Shown one piece after another: positions 56,501 to 64,000 of a stretch of DNA of 64,000 nt. The DNA lies in NCBI RefSeq assembly GCF_018320785.1, contig NC_054868.1:460885-524884 (forward strand), given 5' to 3'. The DNA is from Cheilinus undulatus (taxonomy: Eukaryota > Chordata > Actinopteri > Labriformes > Labridae). The position numbers and the translations under genes were made by a program. Numbering within the stretch: the first letter of the stretch is position 1; each line of letters starts with the position of its first letter. The notes beneath the pieces were generated by a model that searched no databases, had not been told where the DNA came from, and worked only from the letters and a program-made list of their open reading frames with translations.

Positions 56501-57735
56501 GTTCAGAGATGAAATGAGGACTTCTCCTGGCTGAAATATAAAGATGTGCTTTTATTTTGAAGTTCTGCTTGGATGTCACATGACCAGCAGTGACCCTCCT
56601 GTTTGCTTCGTTTCACAAAGTAAAGAGCGTCTCCATCTAACGACGTTTCCTTCAAACAAACGGAGGAGCCGTCAGTAAACACAGAGAGCTTTGAACCAAT
56701 CAGAGGGATCGTTGCTCAGATTATCAGAGAAGGAGGTTTTTAATCTGAACCTCCTGACAGGGTTCTTCAGCTCATTCATGCTTTTTAAATCACTTTACTT
56801 TGTCCTTTTAGGTGCACAGTGGTTTACATTAAGGCAGAGGTAGATCCTGTCATCGCTGCTCGATTAATAAAATTCAGTATGAATAAAGTTTTAAAGGAGG
56901 AACATAACGCTGCCAGATAGCGTCATAAATCAGGAGAGTCAGAGACACATGCTGAGGCCTTGTACCGCCGTTTTCTAACTATCAGTGCTCCAGCGGGTTT
57001 ATCGGCCCCCTTGGCCCCCCTCTGAGTCCAGCAGTGACCCTCAGCTCCACCTGAAGGCCGAGCATCCCTCCTCTGATACTCTCCACAATCCAAAACCACC
57101 AAACGAACCATCCAGATATCTGTAGACCCAGAACCAGACCCCCTGGTTTTCCCTTCTATCCTATCAGAGTTTGAGACCCTGGTACAGTGGAGACCCCAGT
57201 CCAGGATCCTGTGAGTTCAGAGGGTCTGGGAGTGTGGGGGCGGGGCTGGTCGGGGGTGTGTGTTTCAGTAACAACAGTCCAATAATCTATTCATGGCCGT
57301 CCTCCAGGGAACAGAGCCCAGCTGCTCCAGTCTGAGAATAAAGAGGAGCCACCTTTGTTCTGTCGCTCTGTTTCATGATCCCCACGCCCCCCCCCCCCCC
57401 CATCAGACCCTCCCCTGACTCCTTCACTGCCTCCTTTCATTCCTCCACTCCCTCATTCAGCACACTCACGTGTTATCAGTAAATAAATCAATCATCTGCA
57501 TAAATACTAGAACAGGTCTCTGAAATAAAAGAGGAATTTTAAATGAAAAGGATTTTTAGAATAAATCAGCTGAACATGCAGACTGTCAGCACGGCCAATC
57601 ACAGACAGGAATGGACCTTTGTTTTAATTAGAAATGAGCCTTTAAATTTAGTGTCATCACTACAAATGAACACCTGTGGAGGTCTAATGATAACGAAGAT
57701 TAGATTATTAAATGGAATTAAGGAAAAGCAAAATA
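56501..57735. other. Intergenic, single-copy; possible regulatory patch at 57270..57360
   Basis: No gene. A stretch with 'taacaacagtccaataatct', 'attcatggccgtcctccagg' and 'gccacctttgttctgtc' combines CCAAT-like and SOX-like words; a C-run of 17 follows at about 57386. A regulatory role is speculative. Confidence 0.3.
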
Positions 57736-57737
57736 AA

Positions 57738-58012
57738 ACAAGGAGGTGGAGCTTTAGTCTATAAAGGAGGAGGCTGGGGTGGAGGAGGTGGAGCTTTAGT
57801 CTATAAAGGAGGAGGCTGGGGTGGAGGAGGTGGAGCTTTAGTCTATAAAGGAGGAGGCTGGGGTGGAGGAGGTGGAGCTTTAGTCTATAAAGGAGGAGGC
57901 TGGGGTGGAGGAGGTGAAGCTTTAGTCTATAAAGGAGGAGGCTGGGGTGGAGGAGGTGGAGCTTTAGTCTATAAAGGAGGAGGCTGGGGTGGAGGAGGTG
58001 AAGCTTTAGTCA
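57738..58012. repeat. 39-bp minisatellite, about 7 copies
   Basis: The unit is 'ggaggtggagctttagtcta' plus 'taaaggaggaggctggggt'. A plus-strand open frame (ALVYKGGGWGGGG repeats) results from the 39-bp period. Confidence 0.95.
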
Positions 58013-58039
58013 TATATAATAAAAAAAATGTACAAAAAT

Positions 58040-58440
58040 TAAGCATTACATCTAATGCATAATATCTCTGCTACAAAAAGTTTTAAAGTGTTTTTTTGAC
58101 GCAGATTTCAGGTTAAAATTTTTTGCAACTTCTGCGATTTGAAAACTGCAGCAGGCCATACTGGGATTTAATGTAATTTTCAATGAATTGTCCAGCCCTA
58201 GTTCAAATGTGTAAGAGGGAAAAATGGGCAAAAAGGGTCATAATTTGGTTGCAAATGACAAAAATATTTCAAAGAAGTGATGAAAATGGGTTAAAATAGG
58301 CAAAAATAGAAGAAAAATGGCAAAATGGATAAAAGAGTGGCTCAAAGAGGATAAAATGAGGGAAAAGTGTTTTAAAGGGGTGAAAGAATGGCAACAATTG
58401 GGTGAAAAAGGCAGAAAGCGGTTAAAATGAGTCCATACTG
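58040..58440. repeat. Fragments of dispersed elements
   Basis: 58040..58200 ends 'gtccagccctagtt', the inverse of the start at 23934. 58210..58440 is A-rich 'aaaatgggcaaaaa'-type sequence like the core of the hAT-like family but without its ends. Confidence 0.5.
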
Positions 58441-58614
58441 GTGTTAAATCTTAATTGTGGAGGACCCAGTCTCCAGGACTTTTAGGGTCCAGACAGTTCT
58501 GTTGTCAGACCTGCTGCAGTAAAGATAACAGGATTAGATCTCACTGCTGATGACTAAAAACCCAAATAACACTACAGTAATGTTAGCCAGGCCACAATAT
58601 GATCTCTGTGGTTG

Positions 58615-58728
58615 GTGGTGCAGAGGTTCCTGATGAGCCCTGGTCTCCAGACTAAACCTGGTCCTGGTGCAGAGGTTCCTGATGAGCCCTGGTCTCCAGA
58701 CTAAACCTGGTCCTGGTGCAGAGGTACC
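58615..58728. repeat. 50-bp tandem repeat, about 2.3 copies
   Basis: 'gtgcagaggttcctgatgag' plus 'ccctggtctccagactaaac' and 'ctggtcctg' is repeated perfectly. Confidence 0.95.
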
Positions 58729-58999
58729 CTCCTCTATGTCCTTATTCATCTGAAATATCAAAAACACAGCTAACCTTCATAGTGGACCAGGGTTTTCCTG
58801 AGTCCCCTTATTCCCCCTTTAAAGACAAACGAACTTCTTTCAGTGACGTCTGGTCCTTTTTGACATTCAGGGCCACCGTAGTGGTGGCAGCTTTTGAAGG
58901 GAACGTGCTGAATGTTGGAATAGTGACAGATGAGGCTTTTCTGTCATTCCATCATTATCAGGAGGATGTTAGCTCTGCTTTTAGCTCCTCAGTGCCACA

Positions 59000-59345
59000 T
59001 CACCTCAGCACCTCCATGAGAACTCTCTGCACACAAACAGCTGACATTAGCATGCATGAGTGGGCGTGGTCTGTGTGGAGGCCCGCCCCCTCACCGAGGC
59101 TATTACCCAGCCTGCTCGGTGTTGTCAGTAGTCCTCCAGCTGCAGGCAGAGACGGATCAGTGTGGTAGACCCAGAGGAACCAGACAAAGCCTGCTCTCTC
59201 TCCTCTCCGGACCTGCTCTGGATCTTTCTGGAAGCTTCTCTGCAGCTGTGCATGTCCCGCACAGAGGAGGGGGCCACGCACGGAGCCGGGGGTCCCACCG
59301 AGAGTCAGAGACCCTGAGAGCCACAGACAGCAGCTCCCCGCCGGG
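59000..59345 (+). promoter_or_regulatory. jag1 5' UTR / proximal promoter, with one candidate uORF
   Basis: This GC-richer DNA lies directly upstream of the jag1 start. It contains ATGTCCCGCACAGAGGAG from 59252, a 21-codon upstream frame ending TGA at 59317, 28 nt before the main ATG. The transcription start is not determinable here. Confidence 0.5.
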
Positions 59346-59405
59346 ATGACCCTCTCACGGAGCTCCGCCCTTAGCCTGCTGCTGCTGCTCTGCGCCTGCG
59401 TACAG
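59346..59405 (+). CDS. jag1: jag1 coding exon 1 (signal peptide)
   Basis: This exon is 20 codons ending CAG before GTACGC. A hydrophobic run of Leu after SRSSA makes a clear signal-peptide core. It is too short to be found as an open frame and was placed from the family's exon pattern and the context ccgggATGA. Confidence 0.85.
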
Positions 59406-62400
59406 GTACGCCTCACTACACCTGATTTATGACTGAAAGATGTTTGAGGAGAGGAAGTGATGCTCAGACACCACAGATGTTCAGGATTATAACTCTTTAG
59501 GACACGTGCTCATGTTGACAGCTGGTCTCTGAGTCTAGGCTGTCTCTGTCTCTGACCCTGCCTTTATAGTTCACGTGAGGGTTTTCATCTCTGAAGTCTC
59601 TGTAGAATCACCTTTAACCCTGAGGACACAGGTTCACGTCCTGATGTCTGCAGGAGTCAAAGATAGTCTCTGATCGATGCTCTGACAGGGGGGTCAGACT
59701 CAGCCTCAGCAGGGGCCCAGTCCTGAATTTGGGTCTAGCCTGAGGGTCAAGACCTCATTTCACCAGTAATGAATAATAGTGAAAAACTTAACATTGATGA
59801 TAAATGATTTTTGGACTAAAAAAAGTCAAAAATAAAAAAAAGTCATGACTTTTAACAGTAAAAATACTGGAGGAAATTGAAAGTCATGAGCTGTAAATGT
59901 CAAAACATGACAAAACTCAAAATCATGAGTTTAAAGGGTCAAAAGATATGATAAAAAAATATAAAATTTTGAATTTTAAAGGTCAATATTTGGGATTAAA
60001 GGTCAAAGTTAGGAGTTGAAAAAGGTCAAAAAATGAGAAATAACACAAAATAATGAGTTAAAAAAGTGAAAATATGAGATAAATTTGAAAATCAAGAGTT
60101 TTAAAGGTCAAAATTTAAGATGAAACTCTAAATCATTCATTTTAAATGTCAAATTATGAGATACAATTTAAAATTAGGAGTTTTAAAGGTCAAGAGATGA
60201 CAAAAAAATTTAGACTTAAAATAAAAATGTTTATATTTGTGATTTAAAGTCAGAGTTAGAGTTGAAAATGTCAAAATATGTCTTAAAAATTAAAATGATG
60301 ATTCTAAATGGTCAAAATATGAGATAATATTCAAAATCATGAATTTTAAATGTCAAACGATGAGATAAAATGTAGAATTTTTAATTTTAAATGTCAATAT
60401 TTGGGATTAAAAGTTAAAATTAGAAGTTGAAAAGGTCAAAATATGAGAAAGGTCAAAATCAAGAATTTTAAAGTTCAGAATATAAGATAAAACTCTAAAT
60501 CATGATTTTAAATGTAAAGTTATTTGAAAAAATAAATTATGAGTTTTAAAGTTCAAGATATGAGAAAAAAAATTAGATTTTAAATAAATAATGTCAATAT
60601 TTGGGATTTAAGGTCAGATTTAGGAGTTGAAAATGTCAAAATATGTCTTAAAAATTAAAATTGTGAATCTAAATGGTCAAAATATGAGATAATAAGTCAA
60701 AGTTGTGGTTTGAAAAGGTCAAAACCAGAACTTTAAATCATTATTGTGAGATGCAAATTAGAAAATGTGATAGAGAATTTAAGATAAGTTCTAATGAAAA
60801 TATGATTTGATCTGGTGGGCCGGTATAACTGGACCAGGGGCCGGATTTGGCCCCCGGGCCTTGAGTTTGACACCCCTGCTCTGACATGTGTGGCTTTATG
60901 CACATTTTCCTGGAATCCTAAATTTCAGAGCAGTGGCTCTCCACAGAGTTTGACAAATGAAAAGAGTTCAGTCTTTTTAAATGTTCAGACGTATTTTATA
61001 ACTTTATGATAATTATTTAACCGTGCAGAGCCTCCAACAGCCAGAATTCTCCTCCATTTCTGCAGGAGCCTAAAAGATTTCTGAAGTCTGAGCGACTTAG
61101 GCATTTCTGCAGCACCAAGCATTCTTGACTGGTCAAACCTTTCTGGTGGGGATCGTCATGCATCGGTATCGGCAGATAGACGCCTGTGACGTCAGTCATC
61201 AGGGCGGCAGAGACGAGCTCTGCTGATATCTGGATATAATCCATAGACATTGTTGTGACTGAACAGGAGTCTGAACTCACCAGAGTTCAGGGATACCTGA
61301 CCAGCGTTGTTTTTGATGAACTTCTGAAAATAAAGCGTGTTTTTTCACAACGTCCCAGTCACCCAAACCCTCCTTCTATGGATTAGATATCAAACAGCAG
61401 GAATGTAAGTCTGATTCCTGCAGGATAAAATGTTTATCACCACTAGAACCCCAGCAGGTCTCAGGTTTAGCAGGTTTGGGTATTTAGAATTAAAATCTGT
61501 GGTACCTTAGATAAAACTGGTTTATATAAACTTTTAATGTACTTTGTTGTTTCATAAAAAAGGTTAGTGTGGCAAGTGACAGTGAGTTTTGTATTGCATT
61601 ATGGGAAATGTAGGATCCTCAGGACCCGGAGTCTTAAGTACGGCTTTAGGTGGACTCTGTCTGGTTTTAAAGCTTTCCCCAGTCTGCATTTTTAACAGTT
61701 TTTAATGATCTTTTATTATCTGCTGATTCTTCTCTGATCCTTTTAGCTCTACAGCTGCCTCTGACACAAGCCTCAGTCCTCAGCTGGTCTGGTTTAGGTC
61801 ACAGTTTTACTCTGGTCCAGGTCCTAGATCAGCAGACTTGGTGATTCTACTTTCTCTTTTCAAGCTGAGTCCCTCAGGGTTTATTCTAGGACCGGATCTG
61901 TTCTCACGCTGGGCTTGATTTTTAAAAACCTGGTTTATGGCACTGCCTCTATGCAGATGATACTCGGATATTCCTGTCTGGGGCGCGCCGGTAGTCGAGT
62001 GGTTAAGGTGGCACCACGTACGCAGGCGACCATTTCCTGCATGTCTCTCCCCGCTCTCTTCCCTGTTTCCGACTCTATCCACTGTCCTCTCTCTCATAAA
62101 GGCACAGAAAAGCCCAAAAATAAATCTTAGAAAAAAAAGATATTCCTGTCTGAGGAGCAGTGAGTGGTCTGCTGGTTTGTCTAAGAACATTAATAATAAA
62201 TACACCGCTTTCCACATTATTAAGCAAATGACATTTTTCTCTTATTTTCATAAATATTAATGCAAATGTCAGAGTATTTTTCTAGTCAACAGCTGTTAGA
62301 GCATAATTCAGATGTTTCTGAAAGAAACTTCATAATGATAACCATTATTTAAAAATAAAACCTCTAAAGTCACTGTTCCACATTATTAATCAGGACAGAG

Positions 62401-63910
62401 TTTTAAAAGATTTTATAGTTTGTAAAGAGGTGAAAATGGTCATGTGTTGAATCTGCAGCATTAGGAGGTCATATTTATTGAAATCAAAGCTATTTCAATC
62501 AAAAACATCTGAACAGGACAAGTTCCATGTTAACATAGGAGCCCTTCTCTGATATCACCTTCACTATTCTTGCATCCATTGAACTTGTGAGTTTTTGGAG
62601 AGTTTCTGCTTGAATTTCTTTGCAGGATGTCAGAATATCCTCCCAGAGCTGCTGTTCTGATGTGAACTGCCTCCCACACTCATAGATCTTTAGCTTGAGG
62701 ATGCTCCAAAGGTTCTCAGTAGGGTTAAAGGTCAGGGGAGGATGGGGGCCACACCATGAGTTTCTCTCCTTTTATGCCCATAGCAGCCAATGACACAGAG
62801 GGATTCTCTGCAGCATGAGATGGTGCATTGTCATGCATGAAGATCATTTTGCTACAGCAGGCACGGTTCTTCTTTTTGTACCATGGACGAAAGTGGTCAG
62901 TCAGAAACTCTAGATACTTTGCCAAGGTCATTTTCACACCTTCAGGGACCCTAAAGGGGTCTACCAGCTCTCTCCTCATGATTCCAGCCCAAACATGACT
63001 GGTTAGGGGGGGCTGAATAGTAGGTTTATACACGACTGCAAGCCTCTGGAGGATCCTACACCTTGAGGTTGGTGGGACTCCAGAGGCACCAGCAGCTTCA
63101 AATACCTGTTTGCTGCTTTGTAGTGGCATTTTAGCATCTGCTCTCTGAATCTGATGAATCTCTGTCAGAAACCTTCCTCATTATGCCTTTGTCTGCAGGA
63201 ACCCGTCTGTGCTCTGAATCAGACTCTAATGTCTTCACAGTACGATGATCACGATTAATTTTTGCTGAAATATCTCATGTTTTCATTCCTTGTCCAAGGC
63301 ATTACACTATCTGAGGCTCTTCAGCAGCAGAGATCCTTTTTATTATTGAAACCTGTGGCCTGCTTAATGCTTAGAGGTTTTTATTTAAAAAAAAATATAT
63401 ATTTATCATTATGAAGTTTGTTCAAAAACATTTGAAATATACTCTAACAGCTGATGACTAGAAAAATACTCTGACTGTCATTTTCATTAATATTTATGAA
63501 AATAAGAGAAAAATGTCATTTGCTTAATAATGTGGAACGCGGTGTAACGTGTATGGATCTGTGATGTATGCTGTCTCTCTGAGCTCACCTGTGCGGTCTC
63601 TCTGCAGGTGTCGTCAGCTTCGGGACACTTCGAGCTCCAGGTTTTATCCGTGCACAACGTTAAGGGACGGCTGCAGAGTGGCGCCTGCTGTGACGGATCC
63701 CGGGACGTCCTGGATCAGCGGTGCACGGCGGATGAATGCGACACCTACTTCCGGGTTTGTCTGAAGGAGTACCAGCTGAAGGTGTCGTCGGCCGGGCCCT
63801 GCAGCTTCGGCACCGCCTCTACGCCCGTCCTCGGTGGGAATACTTTTACTGTAGGCGGCGGCGAGAGCGACAACGGCAGGATCGTTCTGCCTTTCAGCTT
63901 CGCATGGCCG
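59346..63910 (+). CDS. jag1: Jagged-family Notch ligand, probably jag1; first two coding exons, partial
   Basis: Jagged proteins are single-pass membrane ligands that activate Notch receptors on neighbouring cells. Exon 1 (59346..59405) gives a signal peptide, MTLSRSSALSLLLLLCACVQ. Exon 2 (63608..63910, 101 codons) gives the first part of the MNNL domain: SASGHFELQVLSVHNVKG, SGACCDGSRD, RCTADECDTYFRVCLKEYQ, GPCSFGTASTPVLGGNTF and RIVLPFSFAWP. Both exons join in phase 0 as in human JAG1 (intron after the signal peptide, next intron after AWP). CSFG and IVLPFSFAWP favour JAG1; JAG2 proteins tend to have CSYG or CTYG and VIPFQFAWP. The rest of the MNNL domain, the DSL and EGF exons lie right of the window. 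I cannot tell the a and b copies apart. Intron 1 (4.2 kb) holds three mobile elements. Confidence 0.88.
59687..60877. mobile_element. Non-autonomous hAT-type element with perfect 8-bp target-site duplication
   Basis: The flanks gctctgac (59679-59686 and 60878-60885) are identical. The ends aggggggtcagactc and gagtttgacacccct are inverted copies, and 'ggtgggccggtataactgga' plus 'ggatttggcccccgggcc' near the right end are typical of this vertebrate family. The centre is about 900 bp of 'aaaggtcaaaatatgagata' sub-repeats. It lies in jag1 intron 1. Confidence 0.9.
60890..61966. other. jag1 intron 1, no recognised feature
   Basis: Single-copy-like intron DNA. A minus-strand frame at 61017..61280 (87 codons) resembles no known protein. 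Confidence 0.45.
61981..62138 (+). mobile_element. tRNA-derived SINE with 14-bp target-site duplication
   Basis: 'gccggtagtcgagtggttaa' is an RNA polymerase III A-box-type head. 'cctgcatgtctctccccgct' and 'ctctcataaaggcacagaaa' are the body of a common fish SINE, ending in an A-rich tail. The duplication gatattcctgtctg flanks it exactly (61967-61980 and 62139-62152). The B box is lost, and the body is shorter than usual, so it is likely inactive. Confidence 0.9.
62203..63544 (-). mobile_element. Tc1/mariner element with long inverted repeats, in jag1 intron 1
   Basis: TA dinucleotides flank termini starting CACCGCTTTCCACATTATTA and ending in the complement with one or two changes (gtggaacgcggtg). 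The inverted repeats extend for roughly 100 bp with high similarity ('aagcaaatgacatttttctc', 'gactagaaaaatactctgac'). The total is 1342 bp. A broken transposase gene lies inside on the minus strand. Confidence 0.93.
62530..63129 (-). pseudogene. Tc1/mariner transposase, frameshifted and lacking its N-terminal half
   Basis: The minus-strand frame has PLTSHVWAGIMRRELVDPFR, then KMIFMHDNAPSHAAENPS (second catalytic Asp) and MVWPPSSPDL. One extra T in the run after SPDL puts the following NPTENLW (catalytic Glu) region out of frame and onto a stop. The region of the first catalytic Asp and the helix-turn-helix domains are not recognisable. Not functional as it stands. Confidence 0.88.
63608..63910 (+). 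CDS. jag1: jag1 coding exon 2 (MNNL domain, first part)
   Basis: The acceptor is CTCTCTGCAG and the donor GTGAGT; phase 0 at both ends. It has the Cys pattern ACCDG, RCTADECDTYFRVC and GPCSF of the Jagged N-terminal domain. Reading on past the donor meets a stop at 63926, as expected for intron. Confidence 0.95.
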
Positions 63911-64000
63911 GTGAGTTTGAAGATTTAGCCCTCAGGTTGGATGCCAGTCTTTTAGCCTGGGGAGGGCTGTTAGGAGGAGTGGGGGAAATCTCTCTGCTGG
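63911..64000. other. Start of jag1 intron 2
   Basis: Intron sequence up to the window edge, with no features. Confidence 0.8.

Noticed and set aside
57712..58062. Gly-rich ALVYKGGGW repeat protein
   Set aside because: It comes from a 39-bp minisatellite, with no gene context.
61981..62030. Functional tRNA gene
   Set aside because: An A-box-like head is present, but there is no B box or cloverleaf. The sequence continues into a SINE body with target-site duplication.
59346..63910. Calling the plus-strand ligand jag2 or a delta-like gene
   Set aside because: CDTYFRVCLKEYQ excludes delta-like genes, and CSFG with IVLPFSFAWP is closer to jag1. jag2 is not fully excluded from one exon.

Overview
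This window is nuclear DNA of a ray-finned fish, probably a percomorph-type teleost. The reasons are vertebrate genes with GT-AG introns, and introns and intergenic DNA packed with Tc1/mariner relics, hAT-like miniature elements, a tRNA-derived SINE of fish type, LINE tails and many minisatellites. There is no operon structure and nothing bacterial. The species cannot be named from the sequence.

Three protein-coding genes are supported. (1) tp53bp2 (ASPP2) lies on the minus strand from about 29.6 kb to the left edge. Its first nine coding exons, about 405 codons, are present (N-terminal ubiquitin-like domain and Gln-rich coiled coil). The proline-rich, ankyrin and SH3 exons lie beyond position 1. 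Intron 1 is 18.3 kb. (2) rrp36, a nucleolar 18S rRNA processing factor, is complete on the plus strand in seven coding exons (34458..39501, 332 residues). (3) A Jagged-family Notch ligand, best read as jag1, begins on the plus strand at 59346. Its signal-peptide exon and first MNNL exon are present, and the gene runs off the right edge. The three genes do not form a functional pathway: ASPP2 acts in p53/apoptosis and polarity, RRP36 in ribosome biogenesis, and Jagged in Notch signalling.

The rest is dominated by repeats. About twelve copies of one hAT-like miniature element share ends resembling CAGTGxTACTCAACC and a T-rich core repeating 'TTTTTGCCACTTTTGCCCAT'. Tc1 relics from at least four lineages occur in both intronic and intergenic DNA. 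Tandem arrays are exceptional: a 6.8-kb array of 33/30-bp units (46.4-53.2 kb) that stays open for 2322 codons, a 2.5-kb array of 15-bp units (26.35-28.86 kb) with a central block in which nearly every GGG run is shortened to GG, a 35-bp array (12.2-13.2 kb), and arrays of 24, 26, 30, 39, about 48 and 63 bp.

I found no convincing new gene system. The most notable items are the giant frame-preserving satellite, the G-run-compressed block (probably an assembly artefact), an rrp36-intron minisatellite apparently born from a dispersed repeat, an in-frame tp53bp2 exon with a very weak 5' splice site, and candidate regulatory DNA between rrp36 and jag1. No tRNA, rRNA or CRISPR features were seen.
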